Translations under genes and position numbers: made by a program
Notes under the pieces: generated by a model
Told to the model about the DNA's origin: nothing
Database searches by the model: none
Seen by the model: the letters and a program-made list of their open reading frames with translations, nothing else
Part shown: one piece after another, positions 10,093 to 19,357 of the stretch
Numbering within the stretch: position 1 is the first letter of the stretch
How the letters are laid out: each line of letters starts with the position of its first letter
Assembly (NCBI RefSeq): GCF_001941485.1
Contig: NZ_CP009247.1
Location: forward strand, 1,178,001 to 1,242,000
Source of the DNA: Corynebacterium frankenforstense DSM 45800
GTDB taxonomy: Bacteria; Actinomycetota; Actinomycetes; Mycobacteriales; Mycobacteriaceae
DNA length: 64,000 bases
Direction: 5' to 3'

Positions 10093-11483
10093 CCGGCTCC
10101 TTGGCACAGGACGCACTCTTCGGCTCCGGCGACGCGAACGCCGACGGCCCCGGCGGCCCCGGAGCGGGCGGCCCCGGGCGCAGCGGGGCGGAGTACTTCT
10201 CCGTCGACGCCAACGCCCCGCTCGCGGCCCGGATGCGCCCGCGCACGCTCGACGAGGTCCTCGGCCAGCGTCACCTGCTCGGCGAGGGCACCCCGCTGCG
10301 CCGCCTGATCGAGGGCCAGGGCGACTCCTCGGTGATCCTCTACGGCCCGCCCGGCACCGGCAAGACCACGATCGCCTCGCTGATCAGCACCTCCACCGGG
10401 CGCGACTTCATCGCCCTGTCGGCCCTGAACTCCGGGGTCAAGCAGATCCGCGAGGTCATCGACCGGGCCCGGCGCGAGTTGATCGCCGGCCGCCGCACCG
10501 TCCTCTTCATCGACGAGGTCCACCGCTTCTCGCGGACCCAGCAGGACGCCCTGCTGGCCGCCGTGGAGAACCGCACCGTGCTGCTCGTGGCCGCCACCAC
10601 CGAGAACCCGTCCTTCTCCGTCGTCTCTCCGCTGCTCTCGCGCTCGCTTCTGCTGCAGCTGAAGCCCCTGAGCGACGACGACCTCGCCGAACTGGTCCGC
10701 CGCGCCGCCGCCGACGAGCGCGGCCTGGCCGGGCGCATCACGCTCTCCGACGACGCCGTCGCCCAGCTGGTGCGCCTCGCCGCCGGCGACGCCCGGCGCG
10801 TGCTGACCTACCTGGAGGCCTCCGCCGAGGCCGTCGCCGACGGCGGCGAGCTCGACGTGGAGACCATCCGCGAGAACGTCAACCGCGCGGTGGTGCGCTA
10901 CGACCGCGACGGCGACCAGCACTACGACATCACCAGCGCCTTCATCAAGTCCATCCGCGGCTCCGACGTCGACGCCGCCCTGCACTACCTGGCCCGCATG
11001 ATCGAGGGTGGGGAGGACCCCCGCTTCATCGCCCGCCGCCTCGTCGTCCACGCCAGCGAGGACATCGGCATGGCGGACCCGACGGCCCTGCAGACCGCCG
11101 TGGCCGCCGCCGACGCCGTGCAGTTCATCGGCATGCCCGAGGGGCGCCTCGCGCTGGCCCAGGCCACGATCCACCTGGCCACGGCGCCGAAGTCCAACGG
11201 CGTGATCCGCGCGATCGACGCGGCGTTGTCCGACGTCCGCGCCGGCAAGGTCGGCCCCGTCCCGCCGCACCTGCGCGACGGCCACTACTCGGGCGCGAAG
11301 GACCTCGGCAACGCCGTGGGCTACGTCTACCCGCACGACGACGCGCGCGGCGTCGTCAAGCAGCGCTACATCCCGGAGGAGCTCGACGACGCCGTCTACT
11401 ACGCGCCCACCGACCACGGTGCGGAGAAACGTGTGAGCGCGCTCGTCGACTCACTGCGCCGCATCGTGCGCGGGCGTCGTTGA
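10089..11483 (+). CDS. rarA: replication-associated AAA+ recombination factor RarA (MgsA)
   Basis: This 464-residue AAA+ ATPase is related to clamp loader subunits and acts at stalled replication forks. After a Gly-rich N-terminal tail of about 40 residues come Walker [10 protein letters not shown] (about 86-94), Walker [10 protein letters not shown] (about 138-146), the sensor 1 region TTENPSFSV and arginine-finger region SRSLLLQL. The RarA C-terminal tetramerisation domain follows ([23 protein letters not shown]). The GTG start overlaps the preceding stop as GTGA, indicating coupling. The stop codon lies inside a palindrome that belongs to a repeated intergenic element. Confidence 0.95.
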   Translation: MTGSLAQDALFGSGDANADGPGGPGAGGPGRSGAEYFSVDANAPLAARMRPRTLDEVLGQRHLLGEGTPLRRLIEGQGDSSVILYGPPGTGKTTIASLISTSTGRDFIALSALNSGVKQIREVIDRARRELIAGRRTVLFIDEVHRFSRTQQDALLAAVENRTVLLVAATTENPSFSVVSPLLSRSLLLQLKPLSDDDLAELVRRAAADERGLAGRITLSDDAVAQLVRLAAGDARRVLTYLEASAEAVADGGELDVETIRENVNRAVVRYDRDGDQHYDITSAFIKSIRGSDVDAALHYLARMIEGGEDPRFIARRLVVHASEDIGMADPTALQTAVAAADAVQFIGMPEGRLALAQATIHLATAPKSNGVIRAIDAALSDVRAGKVGPVPPHLRDGHYSGAKDLGNAVGYVYPHDDARGVVKQRYIPEELDDAVYYAPTDHGAEKRVSALVDSLRRIVRGRR

Positions 11484-11664
11484 TTTCCGACGCCGTGCCG
11501 CACGCACGGGCGTGCGACCCGCGCCGCCCGGCGGGGGAGCGGCGGGCGGGGCCCGCCGCGTGAGCGTCGCCCGGGTGGCCCCGCCGCGGGAACGTTGCCC
11601 GGGTGGCCCCGCCGCGGGAACGTTGCCCGGGTGGCCCCGCCGCGGGAACGTCGCCCGGGTGGGG
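11473..11664 (+). repeat. composite intergenic element A: conserved head, hairpin, tandem 28-bp array
   Basis: The element starts with a palindrome whose arms GGCGTCG (11473-11479) and CGACGCC (11488-11494) span the rarA stop codon. Read on the minus strand it contains GGCGTCGGAAATCAACG, a 17-mer found again at 52343-52359. A hairpin CGCACG-CACGGG-CGTGCG follows at about 11500. Then come three 28-bp tandem units (starting 11565, 11593, 11621) and a partial fourth (11649-11664); the unit contains CGTTGCCCGGGTGG and CCCCGCCGCGGGAA. The array ends directly before the alaS promoter. Confidence 0.7.
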
Positions 11665-11666
11665 AA

Positions 11667-11694
11667 CTGACGCGAGCGGTCGACGGGGTAAAGT
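11667..11694 (+). promoter_or_regulatory. alaS promoter
   Basis: CTGACG (11667-11672) and TAAAGT (11689-11694) are separated by 16 bases, a reasonable sigma-A type promoter 77 bases before the alaS start. The tandem array ends 2 bases upstream of the -35 hexamer. Confidence 0.55.
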
Positions 11695-11770
11695 GTGCTT
11701 CCGACCCGCGGGCGGCGCCGAGGCAACTCGGGCGCCCCGCACACCCGACAGATGCAAGGAAGACCCCGTC

Positions 11771-14452
11771 GTGCAGACACATGAGATCCGGGAGCGGTTC
11801 ACCAACCACTTCGTGAAGGCCGGCCACACGCCCGTGCCCAGCGCCTCGCTGATCCTCGACGACCCGAATCTGCTGTTCGTCAACGCCGGCATGGTGCCGT
11901 TCAAGCCCTACTTCCTCGGCCAGCAGACGCCGCCCTTCCCGAGCGGCACCGCGACCTCGATCCAGAAGTGCGTGCGCACCCTCGACATCGACGAGGTCGG
12001 CATCACCACCCGCCACAACACCTTCTTCCAGATGGCGGGCAACTTCTCCTTCGGCCAGTACTTCAAGGAGGGTGCCATCACCCACGCCTGGACCCTGCTG
12101 ACCGGTCCGGTGGCGGAGGGCGGCTTCGGCCTGGACCGCGAGCGGCTGTGGGTGACCGTCTACGAGAACGACGACGAGGCCGCCGACATCTGGCACGAGA
12201 AGATGGGCGTGCCCCGCGAGCGCATCCAGCGCCTCGGCATGGCCGACAACTACTGGTCCATGGGCGTGCCCGGCCCCTGCGGCCCCTGCTCGGAGATCTA
12301 CTACGACCGCGGCCCCGAGTACGGCCGTGAGGGCGGCCCGGTCGCCGACGACAACCGCTACATGGAGATCTGGAACCTGGTCTTCATGGAGAAGGAGCGC
12401 GGCGAGGGCATCGGCAAGGACGACTTCGAGATCCTCGGCGACCTGCCCAAGAAGAACATCGACACCGGCCTCGGCGTCGAGCGCGTCGCCTGCATCCTGC
12501 AGGGCGTGGACAACGTCTACGAGACCGACCTGCTGCGCCCGGTCATCGACGTCGCCGAGACCGTCACCGGCTCCACCTACGAGGACCCGGCGGCCGACCG
12601 TGCCGACGACATCCGCTTCCGCGTGATCGCCGACCACTCGCGCACGGCCATGATGCTCATCCTCGACGGCGTCAGCCCCTCCAACGAGGGTCGCGGCTAC
12701 ATCCTGCGCCGCCTGCTGCGCCGCATCATCCGCTCCGCCCGCCTGCTGGGCGCCACCGGCGCGACCATGGAGAAGTTCATGACCACGATCATGGACACCA
12801 TGGAGCCGTCCTTCCCGGAGATCGCCCGCAACCGCGAGCGCATCCTGCACGTCGCCGTCGGCGAGGAGGACACCTTCCTGCGCACCCTGGCCTCCGGCAC
12901 CCGCCTGTTCGAGCAGACCGCCGAGAGCCTCAAGGGCAAGGGCGCGGCCACCGTCCCCGGTGCGCGCGCCTTCGAGCTGCACGACACCTACGGCTTCCCG
13001 ATCGACCTGACCCTCGAGATGGCCCACGAGGCCGGCCTCGAGGTCGACATGGACGGCTTCGAGGCCGCCATGGCCGAGCAGAAGGCCCGCGCCAAGGCCG
13101 ACAACCGCGCCAAGAAGCACGGCCACACCGACCTCTCCGTCTACCGCGAGTTCGTCGACTCCCACCCGACCGTCTTCCACGGCTACGAGGACCTCACCGG
13201 CTCCGCCAAGGTCCTCGGCCTGGTCTCCGGCGGCAAGCTGGTCAACGAGGCCCACGAGGGCGACGAGGTCGAGGTCATCCTCGACGCGACCCCGATGTAC
13301 GCCGAGTCCGGCGGCCAGATGGCCGACCGCGGCACCATCTCCGCCGGCGCGACCACCCTCGACGTCAACGACGTGCAGAAGGTGGGTAAGAAGGTCTGGC
13401 TGCACAAGTCCACCGTGGCCGCCGGCGGCCTGGCCGTGGGCGACGAGGTCACCGCCGAGGTCGACGCCGCGTGGCGCCACGGCGCCCGCCAGGCGCACTC
13501 GGCGACCCACCTCATCCACGCCGCGCTGCGCGAGATCCTCGGCCCGGACGCCGTCCAGGCCGGCTCGCTCAACCGCCCGGGCTACCTGCGCTTCGACTTC
13601 GCCTACACCCACCAGCTTTCCCCGGACCAGCTCCAGCAGATCGAGCTGGTGACCAACCGCGCCGTCGACGCCGACTACGAGGTCAACACCATCGAGACCA
13701 CCCTGGACAACGCCCTGGACATGGGAGCCATGGCGCTCTTCGGCGAGGCCTACGGCGACAACGTGCGCATGGTCGAGATCGGCGGCCCGTTCTCCCGCGA
13801 GCTGTGCGGCGGCACCCACGTCTCGCACTCCTCGCAGATCGGCCCGGTCTCCGTGCTCGGCGAGTCCTCCGTCGGCTCCGGCGCGCGGCGCATCGAGGCC
13901 TACTCCGGTCTCGACGCCTTCCGCTTCATGTCCAAGGAGACCGCGCTGGTCTCCGGCGTGGCCGCCGAGCTCAAGGCGCAGAGCGCCGACGTGCCGGACC
14001 GCGTGCGCGCCCTGGCCGAGCGCCTCAAGGCCGCCGAGAAGCGCGTCGCCGAGCTCAAGGCCCAGCAGCTGACCGCCCAGACCGCCGACCTGGTCGCCGA
14101 CGCCGCGCAGGCGGGCACGTTCCGCTTCGTCGGCGCCCGGCTGGACGACGGCGTGACCGGCAAGGAGCTGCGCACCGTCGCCGGCGCCGCCCGCGACCGC
14201 CTCGGCTCCGAGCCCGGCGTCGTCGTCTTCGCCTCGAAGGACCCGGAGAAGGGCTCGATGCCGTTCATCGTCGCCGCCAACCCGGCCGCCGTCGAGGCGG
14301 GCGCGAAGGCCGGCGACCTGGTCAAGCTGATCGGCGGCTACGTCGACGGCCGCGGTGGCGGCAAGGCCGACATGGCCCAGGGCTCCGGCGGCAAGCCCGA
14401 GGGCTTCGACGCCGGCCTCAAGGCCGCCCGCGAGGAGCTCGCCGGCCGCTAG
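11771..14452 (+). CDS. alaS: alanyl-tRNA synthetase
   Basis: This 893-residue class IIc synthetase charges tRNA-Ala. The catalytic core is N-terminal ([39 protein letters not shown]). It is followed by the tRNA-recognition region, the editing domain with its zinc ligands ([11 protein letters not shown] and CGGTHV) that clears mischarged Ser and Gly, and the C-Ala domain with a Gly-rich end. AAGGA lies about 10 bases before the GTG at 11771; the upstream open frame back to 11603 runs through the repeat array and is rejected. I see no T-box. The message seems to end at the hairpin after the stop. It heads the conserved alaS-ruvX-mltG-aroE order. Confidence 0.97.
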   Translation: MQTHEIRERFTNHFVKAGHTPVPSASLILDDPNLLFVNAGMVPFKPYFLGQQTPPFPSGTATSIQKCVRTLDIDEVGITTRHNTFFQMAGNFSFGQYFKEGAITHAWTLLTGPVAEGGFGLDRERLWVTVYENDDEAADIWHEKMGVPRERIQRLGMADNYWSMGVPGPCGPCSEIYYDRGPEYGREGGPVADDNRYMEIWNLVFMEKERGEGIGKDDFEILGDLPKKNIDTGLGVERVACILQGVDNVYETDLLRPVIDVAETVTGSTYEDPAADRADDIRFRVIADHSRTAMMLILDGVSPSNEGRGYILRRLLRRIIRSARLLGATGATMEKFMTTIMDTMEPSFPEIARNRERILHVAVGEEDTFLRTLASGTRLFEQTAESLKGKGAATVPGARAFELHDTYGFPIDLTLEMAHEAGLEVDMDGFEAAMAEQKARAKADNRAKKHGHTDLSVYREFVDSHPTVFHGYEDLTGSAKVLGLVSGGKLVNEAHEGDEVEVILDATPMYAESGGQMADRGTISAGATTLDVNDVQKVGKKVWLHKSTVAAGGLAVGDEVTAEVDAAWRHGARQAHSATHLIHAALREILGPDAVQAGSLNRPGYLRFDFAYTHQLSPDQLQQIELVTNRAVDADYEVNTIETTLDNALDMGAMALFGEAYGDNVRMVEIGGPFSRELCGGTHVSHSSQIGPVSVLGESSVGSGARRIEAYSGLDAFRFMSKETALVSGVAAELKAQSADVPDRVRALAERLKAAEKRVAELKAQQLTAQTADLVADAAQAGTFRFVGARLDDGVTGKELRTVAGAARDRLGSEPGVVVFASKDPEKGSMPFIVAANPAAVEAGAKAGDLVKLIGGYVDGRGGGKADMAQGSGGKPEGFDAGLKAAREELAGR

Positions 14453-14460
14453 ACCCGGGC

Positions 14461-14487
14461 GCCGTCCCCGCCACGCCCGGGGACGGC
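14461..14487. terminator. hairpin terminator after alaS
   Basis: GCCGTCCCCG (14461-14470) and CGGGGACGGC (14478-14487) form a perfect 10-bp stem with a 7-base loop. A second palindrome, GTCCCCGGGGAC, follows at 14494-14505. There is no U-tract. It separates alaS from ruvX. Confidence 0.5.
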
Positions 14488-14643
14488 CACCGGCGTCCCC
14501 GGGGACCCATCAAGTACATTCATCGGTGAGCCCCGTCTCCGCGCGACCGGGCGCGCCTTCCGCGTGCCCGCCGCCTCCGGGGCGTACCGCCGAGTCGAGG
14601 AGCGGGCGCGGCACGATCCCGCGCCCTAGGAAGGCCCCCGCTG

Positions 14644-15261
14644 ATGAAGGAGAGCGTCGACACCCCCGGGGTGGACGACCCCGGACGGGGTCGCCGCATC
14701 GGCGTCGACGTCGGCACCGTGCGCATCGGGGTCGCCGCCAGCGACTCCGACGGCAGCCTGGCCACCCCCGTGGAGACCGTCGCCCGCGTCAGCGGGCTGG
14801 CGGACCTGCGCGCGGCCGGGCAGGCACCTGCGGCCGCCGACTTCCCGGACGTGGCCCGCGTCGCCGAGATCGCACGCGGGTACCGCGCCGTCGAGATCAT
14901 CGTCGGCCTGCCGCGCAACCTCTCCGGCCACGGCTCGACCAGCGTGCACCACGCCCGCGCCTTCGCCGCCGTCCTCGCCGCCCTGCTGCCCGGGGTCCCC
15001 GTGCGGCTGGCCGACGAGCGATTGACGACGGTCGCGGCGACCACCGCCCTGCGTTCCTCCGGCGTGAGCGCACGCCGCTCACGCGGCGTGATCGACCAGG
15101 CGGCCGCCGTCGAGATCCTGCAGACCTGGCTCGACGGACGCCGCACGTACCTGGCACGGGAGACCACCGCGGCGTCGGCAAGCGACGCAGAACGCCCGGC
15201 GCGTCCCGCGCCGAGCCCCGCCGACCTCGCGCGGCGCAACCGAAAGACGACAGAGGAGTAA
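14644..15261 (+). CDS. ruvX: YqgF-type RNase H-fold nuclease, Holliday junction resolvase-like
   Basis: This 205-residue protein carries the YqgF/RuvX domain. The RNase H-like active-site Asp is in [14 protein letters not shown] (Asp22), VGLPRNLSG and ADERLTT supply the second and third motifs, and [13 protein letters not shown] supplies the last Asp. In E. coli YqgF is linked to 16S rRNA 5' processing; a junction resolvase role has also been proposed. AGGAAGG lies 11 bases before the ATG. It is followed after 7 bases by mltG in an apparent operon ruvX-mltG-aroE. The codons for the DERLTT loop contain one copy of the GATTGACGACG motif. The last 40 residues are a disordered tail. Confidence 0.92.
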   Translation: MKESVDTPGVDDPGRGRRIGVDVGTVRIGVAASDSDGSLATPVETVARVSGLADLRAAGQAPAAADFPDVARVAEIARGYRAVEIIVGLPRNLSGHGSTSVHHARAFAAVLAALLPGVPVRLADERLTTVAATTALRSSGVSARRSRGVIDQAAAVEILQTWLDGRRTYLARETTAASASDAERPARPAPSPADLARRNRKTTEE

Positions 15262-15268
15262 GACCAGC

Positions 15269-16621
15269 ATGTCCCGAACCTCCCGCACCACCCGTCGGAC
15301 CCGGACGGGGCGTCGCGTCGGCCGGCGCATGGAGCCGCGCTACGTCAAGCGGCGGCAGCGCGGTCTCGCCGTGCTCATCGCAGCCATTGTGCTGATGATC
15401 GGCGCCGTCGTCTACATCGGCGTGCGCGTCTCCTCGGGCTCCGGCACCGACTACCAGGGCGAGGGCAACGGCGAGGTCGAGCTCGTCGAGGTCTCCGAGG
15501 GCTCCTCGCTCTCCGAGCTCGGCCCCGAACTGGAGGAGCGCGGCATCGTCAAGACCGACGCCGCCTTCCAGTCCGCCGCCATGTCCACCCAGGGTGCGAG
15601 CGCCATCGAGCCCGGTTTCTACCGGATGCAGGGCGAGATGAGCGCGCAGGCCGCCGTCGACGCGCTGCTGGACCCGGACAACCGCGTCGAGCTGCTCGAC
15701 GTGCAGGGCGGCGCGACGCTGATGGACGTCACCGTCGTCGGCGGCGACACCCGCTACGGCATCTACTCGCTGATCTCCCAGTCGCTGTGCGGCGCGCACA
15801 ACGACGCCGAGGGCTGCATGAGCCCGGAGGAGATCGCCCACGCCGGCGCCACCGCCGACCTGGCCGCGCTCAACGTGCCGGACTGGGCGCGCGAGGCGAT
15901 CGAGGCCCGCGGCGAGGACCCGCGCCGCCTCGAGGGGCTGATCATGCCCGGCCAGTACGTGCTCAACCCGACCATGAGCGCCGAGGAGATCCTCGCCGAC
16001 CTGATCGGGCGCTCGGCCGAGCGGTACAACGAGACCGGCATCGTCGAGCGCGCCCAGGCCGTGGGCCTGAGCCCCTACGAGCTGCTGACCGCCGCCTCCC
16101 TGGTGGAGCGCGAGTCGCCGGCCGGGGAGTTCGACAAGGTCGCCCGCGTGATCCTCAACCGCCTGGACGAGCCGATGCGCCTCGAGTTCGACTCCACCGT
16201 CAACTACGACGTCGCCGAGCAGGAGGTCGCCACCACCGACGAGGACCGCGCGCGCGAGACGCCGTGGAACACCTACGCCAAGGACGGCCTGCCGGACACC
16301 CCGATCGCCAGCCCCTCGGCCGAGGCGGTCGAGGCCATGGAGCACCCGGCGGAGGGCAACTGGAAGTTCTTCGTCACCGTCGACTCCGACGGCACCACGG
16401 TCTTCAACGACGACTACGACTCGCACCTGGCCGACGTCAACCGGGCCATCGAGTCCGGCGTGCTGGACTCCAACCGCGGCGGGACCCACACCGGCCCCGG
16501 CGGGGCCGAGGACGTCGAGCGCGCCGAGGGCGGGGACGCCCCGGGCGAGGCCCCGGCCGAGGGCGCCCCGGCGGACGGCCAGGGTGCCGCCGGCCGCGGC
16601 GGCGAGGCGGACCAGCAGTGA
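15269..16621 (+). CDS. mltG: endolytic murein transglycosylase MltG (YceG-like)
   Basis: This 450-residue protein is a single-pass membrane enzyme that cuts nascent peptidoglycan strands and so helps set glycan chain length. A very basic cytoplasmic N-terminus (residues 1-30) leads into a membrane segment (about 33-53), then a LysM-like subdomain (EVSEGSSLSELGPELEERGIV) and the YceG catalytic domain with LTAASLVERES, which holds the catalytic Glu. The C-terminal 50 residues are Gly/Ala/Glu-rich and probably disordered. GAGGAG overlapping the ruvX stop serves as its ribosome binding site. Its TGA overlaps the aroE GTG. Confidence 0.93.
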   Translation: MSRTSRTTRRTRTGRRVGRRMEPRYVKRRQRGLAVLIAAIVLMIGAVVYIGVRVSSGSGTDYQGEGNGEVELVEVSEGSSLSELGPELEERGIVKTDAAFQSAAMSTQGASAIEPGFYRMQGEMSAQAAVDALLDPDNRVELLDVQGGATLMDVTVVGGDTRYGIYSLISQSLCGAHNDAEGCMSPEEIAHAGATADLAALNVPDWAREAIEARGEDPRRLEGLIMPGQYVLNPTMSAEEILADLIGRSAERYNETGIVERAQAVGLSPYELLTAASLVERESPAGEFDKVARVILNRLDEPMRLEFDSTVNYDVAEQEVATTDEDRARETPWNTYAKDGLPDTPIASPSAEAVEAMEHPAEGNWKFFVTVDSDGTTVFNDDYDSHLADVNRAIESGVLDSNRGGTHTGPGGAEDVERAEGGDAPGEAPAEGAPADGQGAAGRGGEADQQ

Positions 16622-17472
16622 GCGGGGAAGAGGAGAGGCGGGAGATCCGCCACCGCGCCGCGGTGCTCGGCGACCCGGTCGAGCACTCGCTGTCGCCCCT
16701 GCTGCACAACGCCGGCTACCGCGCCGCCGGCCTGGACGACTGGGAGTACGGGCGCATGCTCTGCCCGCGCGGCGGGCTCGCCGATCTGGTCGGCGGCGCC
16801 GGGGCGGAGTACGCCGGGTTCTCGGTGACCATGCCGGGCAAGTTCGAGGCGCTCGACTTCGCCGACGAGGTCACCGACCGCGCCCGCGCCGTGGGCTCGG
16901 CCAACACGCTGGTGCGCCTGCCCGCGGGCGGCTGGCGCGCCGACAACACCGACGTCGACGGCGTGCACGGCGCCCTCGACGAGCTGACCGGGCGCAACCC
17001 GGAGGGCCCGGCCTCGGAGATCCGCCACGCGGTGCTGCTCGGCGCCGGCGGCACCGCGCACGCGGTGCTCTTCGCGCTCGTCGAGCGCGGCGTCGAGCGC
17101 GTCGACGTGGTCAACCGCTCCGACCGCCACTCCGAGCTCGCGGGCCTGGTCGAGGGCTCCGGCACCGAGATGGTCTTCCGCCGCTGGGACGAGGACCTGC
17201 GCGCGCTGTCGCTGGCCGCCGACGTGGTCGTCTCCACCGTGCCGGCCAGCATCGCCGACCCCTACGCCGAGGACCTCGGCCACGCCCCGGTGCTCGACGT
17301 CGTCTACGACCCGCGCCCGACGAAGCTGTGCGTGGCCGCCGCGGCCAACGGCTTCCTCACCGCCGCCGGCCACGTCATGCTCGCCCATCAGGCCTTCGGG
17401 CAGTTCGAGCAGTTCACCGGGGTGGACGCCCCGCGTGAGGAGATGCGCGCGGCGATCGAGGCCGCGGTCTGA
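16618..17472 (+). CDS. aroE: shikimate dehydrogenase
   Basis: This 284-residue enzyme reduces 3-dehydroshikimate to shikimate with NADPH. The substrate site is shown by EHSLSPLLHNAGY, SVTMPGKFEAL (catalytic Lys in TMPGK) and ANTLVR...NTDVDGVHGAL. The nucleotide-binding loop is LLGAGGTAHAV. The GTG at 16618 overlaps the mltG stop as GTGA, and the start gives normal family length; an open frame reaching back to 15787 is the mltG gene read in another frame. It is separated from the other aro genes by the A24 peptidase gene. Confidence 0.94.
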   Translation: MSGEEERREIRHRAAVLGDPVEHSLSPLLHNAGYRAAGLDDWEYGRMLCPRGGLADLVGGAGAEYAGFSVTMPGKFEALDFADEVTDRARAVGSANTLVRLPAGGWRADNTDVDGVHGALDELTGRNPEGPASEIRHAVLLGAGGTAHAVLFALVERGVERVDVVNRSDRHSELAGLVEGSGTEMVFRRWDEDLRALSLAADVVVSTVPASIADPYAEDLGHAPVLDVVYDPRPTKLCVAAAANGFLTAAGHVMLAHQAFGQFEQFTGVDAPREEMRAAIEAAV

Positions 17473-17512
17473 TATGCAGTAGGGGGACCAGGGGGATCAT
17501 CGGGGGGATGTA

Positions 17513-18043
17513 TTGGGGGAGACCGCACTGCCCGGCGGCGCCGCCGGCGGCGTCGCGCACAGCGTCGCACACAGCGTCGCGTCCGGTGCCGTCGGCGACG
17601 TCGCGCACGGCGTCGCTGCCGGCGTCCTGTGCGCCGTCGCCGTGGCCTGCTGCGCCGCGTGGGCGTCCGCGCTCGTCGTCATCGACCTGCGCCGGCGGCT
17701 GCTGCCCGACGCACTGACGCTGCCCGGCGCGGCCGTCGCCGCCCTCGCCGCCGTGGTGCTCGGCCAGCCCTGGGCCATTGTCGGGGGACTGGCCTGGGCG
17801 CTGCTCTACCTGGCCGTGGGCCGGCTGATCGGCGGGGTGGGCGGGGGAGACGTCAAGCTCGCCCTCTCACTCGGCACGGCCGCCGCACTCGCCGCGGGCG
17901 CGGGCGGCCTGGCCGCCGCCGTGATCGGCTCGAGCGTGCTCACGATCACGGCGATGGCGCTCACCCGCCGCCGGGCGCTGTCGCACGGGCCGGGCATGGT
18001 CACGGCCACAGTCCTGGTGTGTTTGGTCGCACAGGTGTTGTGA
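17513..18043 (+). CDS. A24 family prepilin-type leader peptidase (small form)
   Basis: This 176-residue integral membrane protein has the two aspartates of the A24 peptidases: one in VVIDLRRRLLPDALTLPG and one in GVGGGDVKLALSLG. It lacks the N-terminal methyltransferase-type domain of full PilD, like other small actinobacterial forms. About four to five hydrophobic segments are visible. Such enzymes process type IV pilin-like (Flp/Tad) precursors, but no pilin or secretion gene is in this window. The start is uncertain: TTG at 17513 follows a GGGGGG run. The N-terminal region is encoded by 12-bp repeats (17550-17585) that give VAHSVAHSVASG. Confidence 0.75.
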   Translation: MGETALPGGAAGGVAHSVAHSVASGAVGDVAHGVAAGVLCAVAVACCAAWASALVVIDLRRRLLPDALTLPGAAVAALAAVVLGQPWAIVGGLAWALLYLAVGRLIGGVGGGDVKLALSLGTAAALAAGAGGLAAAVIGSSVLTITAMALTRRRALSHGPGMVTATVLVCLVAQVL

Positions 18044-18056
18044 CACAATGTGCCCA
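18044..18056 (+). promoter_or_regulatory. probable leaderless promoter of aroC
   Basis: CACAAT (18044-18049) lies 6 bases before the aroC ATG at 18056, with TTTGGT (18022-18027) 16 bases further upstream as a possible -35. No Shine-Dalgarno sequence is present, so the transcript may start at the start codon. Confidence 0.4.
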
Positions 18057-19357
18057 TGCTTCGATGGACCACAGCTGGAGAATCCCACGGGCAGGCGCTC
18101 ATCGCCCTGCTCGAGGGCCTGCCCGCGGGCACGCCCGTGGACCGCGCCGAGATCGGCCGCGAACTGGCCCGCCGCCGCCTCGGCCACGGGCGCGGGGCGC
18201 GGATGAAGTTCGAGGCCGACGAGCTGACCGTCCTCGGCGGCGCCCGGCACGGGAGGTCCATCGGCGGCCCGCTGGCGATCATGATCGGCAACTCCGAGTG
18301 GCCGAAGTGGACCACCGTGATGTCCCCGGACGCGATCGACATGGCGGACCCCGAGACCGCCAAGGCGATGGAGTCCGGCCGCGGGGCGAAGCTGACGCGC
18401 CCGCGGCCCGGCCACGCCGACTTCGCCGGCATGGTCAAGTACGGCTTCGACGAGGCCCGCCCGGTCCTCGAGCGCTCCTCGGCCCGCGAGACCGCCGCGC
18501 GCGTGGCCGCCGGTGCCGTGGCCAAGGCGTTCCTGCGCGAGACCCTCGGTGTCGAGGTCGTCTCCCACGTCGTGTCCATCGGCGCCTCGGAGCCCTACGC
18601 CGGGCCCACCCCGGGCGCGGGCGACCTCGAGCGCATCGACGCCTCGCCCGTGCGTGCCGCGGACAAGGCCGCCGAGGAGTCCATGGTCGCCGAGATCGAC
18701 TCCGCCAAGAAGGCCGGCGACACCCTCGGCGGCGTGGTCGAGGTCGCCGTCACCGGCCTGCCGGTCGGCCTGGGCACGCACACCACCTGGCGCGACCGCC
18801 TCGACGGCCGGCTGGCCCAGGCGCTGATGTCCATCCAGTCCGTCAAGGGCGTCGAGATCGGCGACGGCTTCGCCGAGGCCCGCCGCCGCGGCTCCGAGGC
18901 CCACGACGAGATCGTGCGTGAGGACGGCGACCACGAGGTGCACCGCCTGAGCAACCGCGCCGGCGGCCTTGAGGGCGGCATGACCAACGGCCAGCCGCTG
19001 ATCACCCGCCTGGCGTTCAAGCCCATCTCGACGGTCCCGCGCGCCCTGCGCACCATCGACATGGCCGACGGCTCGCCGGCGAAGGCCATCCACCAGCGCT
19101 CCGACGTCTGCGCGGTGCCGGCCGGCGGCGTGGTCGCCGAGGCCATGGTGGCGCTCACCCTGGCCACCACCGTCACGGAGAAGTTCGGCGGTGACTCGCT
19201 CGCCGAGACCCGCCGCAATGTCGCGGCCTACCTGGCCGCCGTCGACGAGCGCCTCGCCTTCGGCGCGGGCGCCGCCGCCGACTCCGGTGCAGACACCGAG
19301 GACGGTTCGGCTGGTTCCGCGGCCGGCGCCGCCACCGACGAGGAGGCCGCCCGATGA
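18056..19357 (+). CDS. aroC: chorismate synthase
   Basis: This 433-residue enzyme converts 5-enolpyruvylshikimate 3-phosphate to chorismate using reduced FMN. The N-terminal signature [21 protein letters not shown], the [12 protein letters not shown] region, RPGHADFAG and the C-terminal RSDVCAVPA are all present. The ATG at 18056 matches the family start; a GTG 6 bases upstream is in frame but unlikely. It lacks a ribosome binding site and has a -10 just upstream. The last 40 residues are Ala/Asp-rich and dispensable-looking. Its TGA overlaps the start of the aroK-aroB fusion (ATGA). Confidence 0.97.
   Translation: MLRWTTAGESHGQALIALLEGLPAGTPVDRAEIGRELARRRLGHGRGARMKFEADELTVLGGARHGRSIGGPLAIMIGNSEWPKWTTVMSPDAIDMADPETAKAMESGRGAKLTRPRPGHADFAGMVKYGFDEARPVLERSSARETAARVAAGAVAKAFLRETLGVEVVSHVVSIGASEPYAGPTPGAGDLERIDASPVRAADKAAEESMVAEIDSAKKAGDTLGGVVEVAVTGLPVGLGTHTTWRDRLDGRLAQALMSIQSVKGVEIGDGFAEARRRGSEAHDEIVREDGDHEVHRLSNRAGGLEGGMTNGQPLITRLAFKPISTVPRALRTIDMADGSPAKAIHQRSDVCAVPAGGVVAEAMVALTLATTVTEKFGGDSLAETRRNVAAYLAAVDERLAFGAGAAADSGADTEDGSAGSAAGAATDEEAAR

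Noticed and set aside
6643..10116. Very long antisense open frame (about 1150 codons) opposite aspS and the phosphotransferase gene
   Set aside because: In such GC-rich DNA the frames opposite real genes rarely contain stops. Its composition (Gly/Ala/Val/Asp/Leu-rich, no motifs) is that of a shadow; aspS and neighbours are clearly on the plus strand.
11603..11770. Upstream extension of alaS through the tandem array
   Set aside because: The extra residues come from repeats, no ribosome binding site precedes that ATG, and the GTG at 11771 matches the family start with AAGGA before it.
11667..11770. T-box or other tRNA-sensing leader for alaS
   Set aside because: The leader is only about 70 bases and has no T-box consensus; no terminator/antiterminator pair was seen.
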